Below, one piece after another: positions 16,410 to 22,453 of a DNA stretch of 28,099 nt (the stretch's first letter is position 1; each line of letters starts with the position of its first letter). Below the pieces are notes generated by a model, which was not told the DNA's origin, did no database searches, and saw nothing but the letters and a program-made list of their open reading frames with translations. The DNA is taken from IMG/VR virus record IMGVR_UViG_3300021961_000477, positions 1 to 28,099 of that record. One strand, written 5' to 3'. The translations under genes and the position numbers were made by a program. The DNA is from a virus.

Positions 16410-17321
16410 ATGCCTATTAATTATGATGAAATAGATTCTAACGAAGAATCTATTAATAATCTTTATAATCCTAATCATCCAGATGGTCAGGCTTATTTAA
16501 ACTCTGCCAAAACAAAATTAGACAATCATTTAAAATTAATAGGTCAAGATCCATACCATAAAATACATGCTCATCCTAGTAATTTAGCCAACACTTTAAA
16601 TCATTATTACGAAGTAATGGAAAGGCAAAATAACTTTAGATCAAATGGAGGAAAATTAACTCCAAAGCATTTACTTAATATCCAAAGATTAGCAATTAAT
16701 CATGCTGATCATCACATAAATAGAATCAGAGCACAAGGAATGAGAACCGAGGGTACAATGAATAAATCACAGCGTATTAGAGCCATCTTTGAAGGTAACG
16801 TCATAGCAATGTATTCTCCAGATGACGAGAGATACAAAGCTGCTGAAAAAGCTAATCGCAGGCGAGTGTCAATGCAGGCTCAAGCAAGAGCAGAACAAGC
16901 CAGAGGAAGCCACGTTACCGCAGGACAAAAAACTATCGATACTTTAGGTAAGAACCTTTCACCTGAAATGTTAAGAAAGGTTATGCAAAAAGATATCAAG
17001 GCTCATCACGAAAGAAGAAGAAAATCTGTGAACTCATCTACTGAATATTACAGAGCAGGGCTCAAAGCTTTGTTTGAAGAGCTAGGAGAAAGATTAGGAT
17101 TAAAATCTTTAAAGCCCGGAGTATCACCTATGGGTGTAAGTCATTCTGTTAAAGATTATCAAGGACACAGACAAAAAACAAGAGGCGCACCTGATAAAAC
17201 CCGTGGAGTTAGCGGAGATGTAGCAAACTTTCCTACGTCATATGCCAAAACAGTAGCTGGGAGAACTCCCGAAGGTAGTCCCGCTAACCTTCTTGCTAAA
17301 AGAATAGCCAAATTAAAATAA
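16410..17321 (+). CDS. Unrecognised protein with two [LI]-x-E helices, candidate capsid cargo
   Basis: 303 residues. Residues 1-110 are His/Asn-rich (HADHHINRIRAQ). Motif copies are NKSQRIRAIFEGN near 118-130 and YYRAGLKALFEEL near 212-224, like those in the gene upstream. The second part is basic (AHHERRRKSVNS). An in-frame ATG at 16758 just before the first motif has a GAGGG stretch four bases upstream, as if a separate gene had been fused. It starts 10 bases after the previous stop and ends before a strong terminator. Confidence 0.62.
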   Translation: MPINYDEIDSNEESINNLYNPNHPDGQAYLNSAKTKLDNHLKLIGQDPYHKIHAHPSNLANTLNHYYEVMERQNNFRSNGGKLTPKHLLNIQRLAINHADHHINRIRAQGMRTEGTMNKSQRIRAIFEGNVIAMYSPDDERYKAAEKANRRRVSMQAQARAEQARGSHVTAGQKTIDTLGKNLSPEMLRKVMQKDIKAHHERRRKSVNSSTEYYRAGLKALFEELGERLGLKSLKPGVSPMGVSHSVKDYQGHRQKTRGAPDKTRGVSGDVANFPTSYAKTVAGRTPEGSPANLLAKRIAKLK

Positions 17322-17351
17322 TAATCAAAAAATTTTTTAATTAACTTCACA

Positions 17352-17387
17352 TAACGGGTCCTAAAAGGGGACCCGTTACTTTTTTTA
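17352..17387 (+). terminator. Strong intrinsic terminator
   Basis: TAACGGGTCC (17352-17361) pairs perfectly with GGACCCGTTA (17369-17378), with a 7-base loop, followed by CTTTTTTT. It ends the plus-strand run of genes. Confidence 0.88.
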
Positions 17388-17400
17388 ATGTAAGTTTCTA
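17369..17400 (+). repeat. Direct repeat, copy 1 (3' half of terminator)
   Basis: 32 bases, from the 3' arm of the terminator through its T-run to TGTAAGTTTCTA. It recurs at 17955-17986 in the same orientation, flanking the minus-strand gene at 17402. Confidence 0.75.
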
Positions 17401-17401
17401 T

Positions 17402-17929
17402 TTATCCTGCGAAACCTTTTAAGTTTCTTATCATATCTGTAACTGCTTCTTGTGCCATAGCTCCAGCGCGAACTGAATGATGCCCGTCAGCCACAGCCTT
17501 TTCATAGGTGTCTCTATGAACATCTAATAACGCTGGCCCCATAGGATGATTATTTACTATATCTAATGCGCCTTTATGACCTCCATGAGCCTGTGCTACT
17601 ACTTCGTGAAAAGGTAGTTCGCCTCTAGCAGCAGCCAGTCCCTGTATGTGTGCTCGTACTGCCGCTGTTGGTTGTGGCTCACGCTTCCGTTTCGGTGGGG
17701 GAGGGACGGGTGGGATGTGAGTATCACTTGGTGGAGGAAATTGAGGTGGGGGTTGCCCTGCTTTTTTTGCGTCAGCGGCTGCTTTTAAGTGATCTGTGTA
17801 GGATTTATTGAGAACACTGCTCCATATCGGGTTATTCCTTTTTCCGAAATTTACTACAACACCTGCTTGTTTTTTTTCTATCTCTTCTAATACGCTTTCT
17901 AACAAATTTAAATAATAGTACTTGCCCAT
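17402..17929 (-). CDS. Unrecognised Pro-rich protein, candidate capsid cargo
   Basis: 175 residues. It starts GKYYYLNLLESVLEEIEKK, again a Tyr-rich helix with L-E-E, like the motifs in the genes at 12341-17321. The middle is a Pro-rich linker (PPPQFPPPSDTHIPPVPPPP, then basic KRKRE). The C-terminal half is a helical domain with GGHKGALDIVNNHPMGPALLD. It points against its neighbours and is enclosed by 32-base direct repeats, which suggests insertion. AAGGA lies 12 bases before the start. No function assigned. Confidence 0.62.
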   Translation of the reverse strand: MGKYYYLNLLESVLEEIEKKQAGVVVNFGKRNNPIWSSVLNKSYTDHLKAAADAKKAGQPPPQFPPPSDTHIPPVPPPPKRKREPQPTAAVRAHIQGLAAARGELPFHEVVAQAHGGHKGALDIVNNHPMGPALLDVHRDTYEKAVADGHHSVRAGAMAQEAVTDMIRNLKGFAG

Positions 17930-17954
17930 AACTTCAGTCCTTATCTTTATATAT

Positions 17955-17986
17955 GGTACCCGTTACTTTTTTTATGTAAGTTTCTA
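17955..17986 (+). repeat. Direct repeat, copy 2
   Basis: Near-identical to 17369-17400 (one substitution and a one-base shift in the T-run). A third, shorter relative (GGGGACCCGTCTTTTT) lies at 18000-18015. The matching 5' arm is absent from these copies, so they should not terminate. Confidence 0.75.
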
Positions 17987-18123
17987 TAAGTTTCAAATAG
18001 GGGACCCGTCTTTTTATAAACTTTAAATTAATTTTTAGATCTAATAATAATAGGACTATGTATATGGGGCTGAAATACGGTGGAACGGGAGTCCCTTCAA
18101 CGCGAGATTTTCCGGCAAGGCAC

Positions 18124-18151
18124 TTGCAATCTAGCCGCCGCCCTGTATAAT
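18124..18151 (+). promoter_or_regulatory. Leaderless promoter P1 (TTGCAA-16-TATAAT)
   Basis: -35 TTGCAA at 18124-18129, a 16-base spacer, -10 TATAAT at 18146-18151, then 6 bases to the ATG at 18158. Transcription should start at or next to the start codon. Confidence 0.8.
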
Positions 18152-18157
18152 ACCCAC

Positions 18158-18340
18158 ATGTACACCGCAGAACAAACTGCAGCCCTTCGCCTCTCCGAGT
18201 ACGTTGCCCTCTACACTAAGCTCTACGGTGAGGAGCCTGTCGAGACGCGCCGTCGCTGGTTCCTGTACGGCTTGGAGCCGGACCAGCAGACTTGCGAGAT
18301 CATGGACCTTGAGCAGGCCCTTGCCATCAAGCCTTCCTGA
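18158..18340 (+). CDS. Small hypothetical protein (YGxxP family)
   Basis: 60 residues, first gene of the GC-rich block. The start is fixed by the promoter: the -10 box ends 6 bases before this ATG, so earlier in-frame starts would lie upstream of transcription. The segment ALYTKLYGEEPVETRRRWFLYGLEPDQQTCEI aligns with residues ~17-51 of the gene at 19154 (F-S-D-L-F-K-D-A-H-G-Y-R-P...QQ-A-L-E-I), so the two are paralogues. Small phage proteins with an LYxxxYGxRPR pattern are common, role unknown. Confidence 0.72.
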   Translation: MYTAEQTAALRLSEYVALYTKLYGEEPVETRRRWFLYGLEPDQQTCEIMDLEQALAIKPS

Positions 18341-18351
18341 AAGGACACCCC

Positions 18352-18624
18352 ATGCACCCTGAAGTGACCCCATGCAACGACGTTGCATCTAGCAAGACCA
18401 ATACCCTCTACAGCACCAGCTATGATGAGATCGTAGCCGTACTCGGCAAGCCGAATATCGAGGACGATTTCTTCAAGGTGGAGCATTCGTGGGGCTTCAC
18501 CTACAAGGGCCACAAGATGGCGATTTGGGATTGGAAGGGTAGCTGGCTCTCCGGCCAGTGGTCCACTTTCGGTCCTACCGAACTCATCCGGGAGTTGTTC
18601 CCCAATAAGGATGTGCGGTGGTAA
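18352..18624 (+). CDS. Conserved-type phage hypothetical protein
   Basis: 90 residues, second gene of the unit. Unlike the first gene it has a ribosome site (AAGGA, 7 bases before ATG). The pattern GFTYKGHKMAIWDWKGSW...STFGPTELIRELF is compact and rich in aromatic residues. I recognise it only as a type seen in phage small genes. The stop codon overlaps the first arm of hairpin element 1. Confidence 0.7.
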   Translation: MHPEVTPCNDVASSKTNTLYSTSYDEIVAVLGKPNIEDDFFKVEHSWGFTYKGHKMAIWDWKGSWLSGQWSTFGPTELIRELFPNKDVRW

Positions 18625-18682
18625 CCCCTTGAAAGTAAAGGGGTTAGCCCCTGCGGGGCCGGGCCGCTTCGGCCCCACCGTA
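18623..18682 (+). repeat. GC hairpin element, copy 1
   Basis: Three tandem hairpins: AACCCCTT/AAGGGGTT; GCCCC-TGC-GGGGC; and GGGCCG-CTT-CGGCCC, ending CACCGTA. It starts at the stop codon of the upstream gene and precedes the next promoter. There is no T-run. Confidence 0.85.
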
Positions 18683-18709
18683 ATCGCCACTATTTCTCAA
18701 GTTCAATGT

Positions 18710-18738
18710 TTGCAAAGCCGATAGTTTTCAGGTACAAT
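18710..18738 (+). promoter_or_regulatory. Leaderless promoter P2 (TTGCAA-17-TACAAT)
   Basis: -35 TTGCAA at 18710-18715, a 17-base spacer, -10 TACAAT at 18733-18738, then 6 bases to ATG 18745. Confidence 0.8.
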
Positions 18739-18744
18739 ACCCCC

Positions 18745-19029
18745 ATGAGCACCACGCTCCCCAACGAAGTTCTCTCTCTCATCGCAACCCGTGAAGATGC
18801 TATCCTCAGCATCCTCGATCTGTGCGACCGTATCGTGTTGCTCGCGCCTACCGAGGCCGAGTTCGCTGCGATGACCACGGATGAAATCCTCAACTACGAA
18901 GCCGCCTTGCGCGTCGATCTGGAAGCGCAGGCCGATCTGGAAGAGGAGTGGTATGCGATGCGGATGGCGGACGAGCGTATCGATGAGGGCTTCGACCCTT
19001 ACATGGGGGGCTACACGAACGACTGCTGA
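18745..19029 (+). CDS. Small acidic hypothetical protein
   Basis: 94 residues. An in-frame ATG at 18706 exists, but the promoter lies inside that extension, so the start at 18745 is preferred. The protein is helical and acidic (VDLEAQADLEEEWYAMRMADERIDE) with a Gly/Tyr-rich end. No motif recognised. Confidence 0.7.
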   Translation: MSTTLPNEVLSLIATREDAILSILDLCDRIVLLAPTEAEFAAMTTDEILNYEAALRVDLEAQADLEEEWYAMRMADERIDEGFDPYMGGYTNDC

Positions 19030-19034
19030 GTCGT

Positions 19035-19094
19035 AAGCCCTTATGAAATAAGGGTTTGGCCCCTGCGGGGCCGGGCCGCTTCGGCTGCGCCGTA
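19035..19094 (+). repeat. GC hairpin element, copy 2
   Basis: The first hairpin is AAGCCCTTAT-GAA-ATAAGGGTTT (10 bp, one G-U). The GGCCCC-TGC-GGGGCC hairpin and a diverged third hairpin follow, ending GCCGTA. Confidence 0.85.
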
Positions 19095-19118
19095 TTTGCT
19101 AGATTTCAAGCCTAGTGC

Positions 19119-19147
19119 TTGCAGGCTGGCTAGCTTTCGAGTATACT
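19119..19147 (+). promoter_or_regulatory. Leaderless promoter P3 (TTGCAG-17-TATACT)
   Basis: -35 TTGCAG at 19119-19124, a 17-base spacer, -10 TATACT at 19142-19147, then 6 bases to ATG 19154. Confidence 0.75.
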
Positions 19148-19153
19148 ACCCGC

Positions 19154-19420
19154 ATGGACACCACCTCGATGGACATGGTCACTGAGAACAATCTGGCGGC
19201 TTTCTCGGATCTCTTCAAGGACGCACACGGGTATCGTCCCCGCACCCTTTTCGGGTGGTTCCGTGATCTCTCCCATGAGCAGCAGGCTCTGGAGATTGAG
19301 CGGGTGGCTGAGGCTGTCCGCGAGGCTATCGCCGCCGAAAAGGCGGAGGCTGAGGCTGAGGAGCCCATCGAGGATCTCGGCTTGGAGGATAGCTACGAGG
19401 ACGATTTCGAGTTCAGCTAA
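19154..19420 (+). CDS. Small hypothetical protein (YxPR family), paralogue of 18158
   Basis: 88 residues. It shares with the product of 18158 the pattern L-F/Y-K-D/x-x-x-G-x-x-P followed by W-F-x-x-L-x-x-x-Q-Q-A/T-x-E-I. The C-terminal third is a Glu/Ala-rich helix and an acidic tail. A GTG start upstream at 19115 overlaps the promoter and is rejected. The stop merges with hairpin element 3. Confidence 0.7.
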   Translation: MDTTSMDMVTENNLAAFSDLFKDAHGYRPRTLFGWFRDLSHEQQALEIERVAEAVREAIAAEKAEAEAEEPIEDLGLEDSYEDDFEFS

Positions 19421-19476
19421 CCCCTTGCAAAATAAGGACTTGGCCCCTGCGGGGCCGGGCCTTCGGCCCTACCGTA
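19419..19476 (+). repeat. GC hairpin element, copy 3
   Basis: AACCCCTT and a weaker partner AAGGACTT, then GGCCCC-TGC-GGGGCC and GGGCC-TTC-GGCCC, ending TACCGTA. Confidence 0.85.
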
Positions 19477-19509
19477 AAAGAAATCCGAGCCCTTTTCTAA
19501 AGTTCACAC

Positions 19510-19538
19510 TCGCATTCTGTCGATAGGTATGCTATCAT
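19510..19538 (+). promoter_or_regulatory. Divergent copy of the leaderless promoter (TCGCAT-17-TATCAT)
   Basis: -35 TCGCAT at 19510-19515, a 17-base spacer, TATCAT at 19533-19538, then 7 bases to ATG 19546. The match is weaker than the others, but position and spacing agree. Confidence 0.55.
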
Positions 19539-19545
19539 GCGAAAC

Positions 19546-20046
19546 ATGTTCGACAAGATCTTCTCTCTCCTCTTCACTGTCCTCGTCCTCATCATCCTCA
19601 CGTTCGGCTTTGCTTGTTGCCATGGTGTGGCTCAGGCACAGGGGCCTACGGCTAAGGCTGAGAAGGGGCCTAGCCTGATCCTCCTCGACCACTACAGGCG
19701 CACGCTCCGCCCTTTCCTCGATGCTGTCGCTGAGGTTGAAAGCGGGCACGATGATAAGGCTACGGGCGACGATGGAAAGGCAATCGGTCGCTACCAGATC
19801 TGGTCTATCTATTGGGACGATGCAAAGGCTTTCGCTCCCGCTATCAAGGGCGAATATTCGGACTGCCGCAACAAGGAATATGCCGAGCGCATCGTTGTGG
19901 CCTATCTGCTCAGGTATGCAAAGAACGCAGTCGAGGTCCGGGATTACCAGACTCTGGCCCGAATCCACAACGGTGGCCCTAAGGGTGCTCGCAAGCCCGC
20001 AACTCTAAAGTATTGGGAGAAGGTCGAGAAGATTCTTGCAAAGTAA
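19546..20046 (+). CDS. Lysozyme-like muralytic enzyme with signal-anchor
   Basis: 166 residues. Residues 5-28 form a hydrophobic signal or signal-anchor (FSLLFTVLVLIILTFGFACC). The rest resembles lysozyme-fold phage enzymes: AVAEVESGHDD with Glu65 as probable catalytic acid, GKAIGRYQIWSIYW at 77-90, and ALARIHNGGPKG near 137-147 as the substrate-cleft loop. It probably cleaves cell-wall glycan and could be the endolysin, exported by the host Sec system. The start at 19546 is preferred over 19537 because it fits the -10 spacing. Confidence 0.75.
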   Translation: MFDKIFSLLFTVLVLIILTFGFACCHGVAQAQGPTAKAEKGPSLILLDHYRRTLRPFLDAVAEVESGHDDKATGDDGKAIGRYQIWSIYWDDAKAFAPAIKGEYSDCRNKEYAERIVVAYLLRYAKNAVEVRDYQTLARIHNGGPKGARKPATLKYWEKVEKILAK

Positions 20047-20058
20047 CGGGTGGACTAT

Positions 20059-20307
20059 ATGATAGGAAGCATGGACACAAAGCAGTTCGTTCGGGATATG
20101 TTCCCCAGCATCGCTACCAAGTTCCCGGCGACTCACGCCGCGAGGGTTGAGAAGATTGCACGCTGGTGCGAAATCTACTTGCGGCTGGAAGGTAAGCTTC
20201 CATACGGTGGGGACATCCTTTGGATGTATGATCTGGAGTCCGTCGATGAGATGGACGAGTTCCTGCAAAAGTGGGAACGCCAACTCAGCGAGTACCTAAC
20301 CCACTGA
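20059..20307 (+). CDS. Small hypothetical protein, second gene after the lysozyme
   Basis: 82 residues. Alternative starts are GTG 20050 and ATG 20071; 20059 is chosen because GGTGG lies five bases upstream. It begins 12 bases after the lysozyme stop, with no promoter of its own, so it is co-transcribed. The product is helical with several Trp/Tyr. No motif recognised; a lysis accessory role would be a guess from position. Confidence 0.6.
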   Translation: MIGSMDTKQFVRDMFPSIATKFPATHAARVEKIARWCEIYLRLEGKLPYGGDILWMYDLESVDEMDEFLQKWERQLSEYLTH

Positions 20308-20355
20308 AAACAAAGGACTTAGCCCCTGCGGGGCCGGGCCTTCGGCCCTACCGTA
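20298..20355 (+). repeat. GC hairpin element, copy 4
   Basis: It starts in the last codons of the upstream gene (AACCCACTGA). The first hairpin is lost; AGCCCC-TGC-GGGGCC and GGGCC-TTC-GGCCC remain, ending TACCGTA. Confidence 0.82.
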
Positions 20356-20377
20356 ATAAAGATTCCAAAGTCTACGC

Positions 20378-20405
20378 TTGCAATCTACCGAGAACCCTGT
20401 ACAAT
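20378..20405 (+). promoter_or_regulatory. Leaderless promoter P5 (TTGCAA-16-TACAAT)
   Basis: -35 at 20378-20383, a 16-base spacer, -10 TACAAT at 20400-20405, then 6 bases to ATG 20412. Confidence 0.8.
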
Positions 20406-20411
20406 AGGCGC

Positions 20412-20660
20412 ATGAGCTACGACATCAACGAGTTCCCCGGTCTCAATGGTCAGGTCACTGGTTGCATCAAGCATGTCCATGATGCTTTGCAGCGTCACAT
20501 TACGGACGAGCGTGTGCGCGGGCATCTCCTCAATGTTCTGTCGGATGCTTTGGGCCTCAACGAGAGGGCCTTTGCTGTTGTGCAGGCGCATCGATACGGT
20601 GAGTTCATTCCTTACAATAAGAACGGCGCAGTCGCCTGCCACAATACCCTTGCAACCTAA
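20412..20660 (+). CDS. Small hypothetical protein
   Basis: 82 residues, start fixed by the promoter. Mostly helical (VTGCIKHVHDALQRHITDERVRGHLLNVLSDAL). No known motif. The last codons (CTT GCA ACC TAA) form the -35 box of the next promoter, so the end of this gene and the next promoter share sequence. Confidence 0.68.
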   Translation: MSYDINEFPGLNGQVTGCIKHVHDALQRHITDERVRGHLLNVLSDALGLNERAFAVVQAHRYGEFIPYNKNGAVACHNTLAT

Positions 20661-20677
20661 CGAGAAACCGATACAAT
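20650..20677 (+). promoter_or_regulatory. Leaderless promoter P6 inside the preceding gene's end
   Basis: -35 TTGCAA at 20650-20655 lies in the last codons of the preceding gene. A 16-base spacer, -10 TACAAT at 20672-20677, then 6 bases to ATG 20684. Confidence 0.8.
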
Positions 20678-20683
20678 AAGCAC

Positions 20684-20872
20684 ATGTACCCCGCCAAGGA
20701 ATACACCGTCAAGGAAGATCTCTACTTCAATCTGGAATGGTATGCGGCTCAGACTGGACGCGACCATCTAGTGAAGCCGATTCAATACTACGACATCCCC
20801 ACGTTGCGGATGCTTGTCGCTGATCTCAAGGAACTCGACCGTAAGATGAACGCTAAGAGTGAGGGCAGCTAA
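20684..20872 (+). CDS. Small hypothetical protein, first of a four-gene operon
   Basis: 62 residues. It resembles no domain I know; YYDIPTLRMLVADLKELDRKMN is a typical helix. The start is set by the leaderless promoter. The stop overlaps the next start by one base (TAATG), and four genes up to 21483 are chained by overlaps. Confidence 0.68.
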   Translation: MYPAKEYTVKEDLYFNLEWYAAQTGRDHLVKPIQYYDIPTLRMLVADLKELDRKMNAKSEGS

Positions 20873-21138
20873 TGGATAAGATAAAGAGCGCGAAGATTGT
20901 TATTCGGTGTGGTGCATGTCATCACACAGAAACCATTGTCCATCGATTTGCGCCACAACAGATTGGATTGGCAATGGAGCATAGGTGCAAGGGATGCAAG
21001 CGTCCTATGCACGTTCATTCTAACCGCGACGATCACCCAGAAAGCCTATGGCAAACCACAACGAAGTCCCTTATCATGGGCAAATGGGTAGCTAGTAACG
21101 AATGGAGCACACACATACCGAGGACAAATGAAATCTAA
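20872..21138 (+). CDS. Zinc-ribbon-like small protein
   Basis: 88 residues with two Cys pairs, CGAC (Cys13/16) and CKGC (Cys39/42), spaced as in zinc ribbons. His residues beside them (HH at 17-18; HVH at 47-49) may help bind metal. Probably a nucleic-acid or protein adaptor. Translation is coupled to the previous gene by a one-base overlap. Confidence 0.68.
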   Translation: MDKIKSAKIVIRCGACHHTETIVHRFAPQQIGLAMEHRCKGCKRPMHVHSNRDDHPESLWQTTTKSLIMGKWVASNEWSTHIPRTNEI

Positions 21139-21268
21139 GAGCGACGAATCATTTTTTGCGGGCTTTTATGTTTCTCGTCGAGAAAGGCTCGCATTCTTTG
21201 TTTTCTGGATTATCTACTTTTCAACGATAGCCCTTTGTGCTATCCTTCTCTACCTACTTTCCACATGA
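21128..21268 (+). CDS. 46-residue single-pass membrane peptide
   Basis: ATG at 21128, TGA at 21266. The peptide has a charged start (KSKSDES), then VSRRERLAFFVFW and a hydrophobic run to the end (IIYFSTIALCAILLYLLST). GAGG lies four bases before the start, which is inside the end of the zinc-ribbon gene. The stop overlaps the next start (ATGA). Overlaps on both sides make a real gene likely. It could act in lysis or as a small membrane regulator; nothing decides this. Confidence 0.7.
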   Translation: MKSKSDESFFAGFYVSRRERLAFFVFWIIYFSTIALCAILLYLLST

Positions 21269-21483
21269 AGAAGCCTAACCTACTCGATCTCGCCCTACAT
21301 GAAGCAAGCCTCGCAATCGCAAAGGCTTATGTGGGTGCATACAATACTCCGAGCACGGATATCACCACGCTCGATGATATCATGGAAGCCTTCCGTAATG
21401 TCCGCAGGCATATCACTAAGGATGAGGACGGCAACCGATTCGGGTCGCATGTGGCCCATAAGGCTATGCAAGGGGAAGCGTAA
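21265..21483 (+). CDS. Small hypothetical protein, last of the operon
   Basis: 72 residues. The start at 21265 overlaps the previous stop by four bases (ATGA), which decides it over an upstream TGC/GTG-type start. Helical, with LLDLALHEASLAIAKAYVGAYNTPSTD. Its stop lies in hairpin element 5. No motif recognised. Confidence 0.68.
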   Translation: MKKPNLLDLALHEASLAIAKAYVGAYNTPSTDITTLDDIMEAFRNVRRHITKDEDGNRFGSHVAHKAMQGEA

Positions 21484-21541
21484 CCCCTTGTGAAATAAGG
21501 ACTTGGCCCCTGCGGGGCCGGGCCGCTTCGGCCCTACCGTA
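21482..21541 (+). repeat. GC hairpin element, copy 5
   Basis: AACCCCTT...AAGGACTT, GGCCCC-TGC-GGGGCC, GGGCCG-CTT-CGGCCC, TACCGTA. This is the closest to a consensus copy. Confidence 0.87.
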
Positions 21542-21562
21542 TATCGGATTCGGGATTCACAC

Positions 21563-21591
21563 TTGCAATCTTTCGCACTTTGCGATACAAT
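21563..21591 (+). promoter_or_regulatory. Leaderless promoter P7 (TTGCAA-17-TACAAT)
   Basis: -35 at 21563-21568, a 17-base spacer, -10 at 21586-21591, then 6 bases to ATG 21598. Confidence 0.8.
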
Positions 21592-21597
21592 AGCCCC

Positions 21598-22290
21598 ATG
21601 CGCTTGAAGCCTACCAATCCCGCTCTCGCTGAGGCCCGCACCATCCACCCCAAGTCGGTGAAGGATCCAGCGGATCATATCGTCATCAAGTCCGTTGCCA
21701 ATAATAGCAAGCTCGGCAAGGGACATAACATAATCACCAAGGGACCGTGGCGCGGGATGCCGCTCTATTCTATCACGTTGCAGGAACGTGCCACCTGTCC
21801 TACCGATTGTCATCACTGGGCCGATTGTTATGGTAACAATATGGCCTTCGCTAATAGGTTTGAGCACGGTGCAGCCCTTGAAAATAAGATAATGGCTGAG
21901 GTGGATATGCTGTCCCGTCGTTATAGCCAGTTCGCTATCCGCCTGCATGTTCTCGGGGATTTCTATTCCACGGGATATGTTATGATGTGGAACGATATGC
22001 TGCGGAAGTATCCGGGCCTGCACATATATGGCTACACCGCTCGGCATCAGGGCGACATTGCGGCTTTTATCTATGCAATGAATAGCCAATATCCGCAGCG
22101 TTGCATCATTCGCACCAGTCGTAATGTTGAAGATAAGGGCGACCCGTGGCAACGTTATGCTGCAAATCATGAGTTCGGCGGGGATGCTATTACCTGTCCC
22201 GAGCAACTGGGCAAAACGGAATCCTGCCTAACTTGCGGGCTGTGCTTCCACCCTAAGGTAACCGCAACGATCAAGTTCCTCGCGCACTAG
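21598..22290 (+). CDS. GP88-like phage protein with Cys clusters
   Basis: 230 residues. It fits the 'gene product 88' family found in many phages: SKLGKGHNIITKGPWRGMP near 37-55, ERATCPTDCHHWADCYGNNM near 63-82, HVLGDFYS at 117-124, GYTAR at 145-149 and a C-terminal Cys set (Cys200, 210, 213, 216). Seven Cys in two clusters suggest iron-sulfur or zinc binding; the role of the family is unknown to me. The start is set by the promoter. Confidence 0.82.
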   Translation: MRLKPTNPALAEARTIHPKSVKDPADHIVIKSVANNSKLGKGHNIITKGPWRGMPLYSITLQERATCPTDCHHWADCYGNNMAFANRFEHGAALENKIMAEVDMLSRRYSQFAIRLHVLGDFYSTGYVMMWNDMLRKYPGLHIYGYTARHQGDIAAFIYAMNSQYPQRCIIRTSRNVEDKGDPWQRYAANHEFGGDAITCPEQLGKTESCLTCGLCFHPKVTATIKFLAH

Positions 22291-22294
22291 TCGC

Positions 22295-22348
22295 AAACCC
22301 TTGCAAAATAAGGACTTGGCCCCTGCGGGGCCGGGCCGCGCCCTAACG
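22295..22348 (+). repeat. GC hairpin element, copy 6 (shortened)
   Basis: The first two parts are kept (ACCCTTGCAAAATAAGGACTT; GGCCCC-TGC-GGGGCC). The third hairpin has lost its loop and 3' arm (GGGCCGCGCCCTAACGG). About 70 bases of AT-richer sequence without visible features follow before the next promoter. Confidence 0.78.
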
Positions 22349-22418
22349 GAACCCTAACACACAGAAAAGCAAGCACAATCTCAGAAATATTTTTCGATCC
22401 CTTTTCTAATGTTTACGC

Positions 22419-22446
22419 TCGCAATCTGCCGAAGTTAGTGTACAAT
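22419..22446 (+). promoter_or_regulatory. Leaderless promoter P8 (TCGCAA-16-TACAAT)
   Basis: -35 TCGCAA at 22419-22424, a 16-base spacer, -10 TACAAT at 22441-22446, then 7 bases to ATG 22454. Confidence 0.72.
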
Positions 22447-22453
22447 GACGCAC

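Noticed and set aside
18625-18682. Classic rho-independent terminator at the GC elements
   Set aside because: Stable hairpins are present but no T-run follows any of the nine copies; termination may still occur by another route.
21295-22206. A 303-residue minus-strand frame opposite the GP88-like gene
   Set aside because: Shadow frame. Its GPKRPGPAGA stretch also appears in other minus-strand frames because it is the antisense reading of the GC hairpin element.
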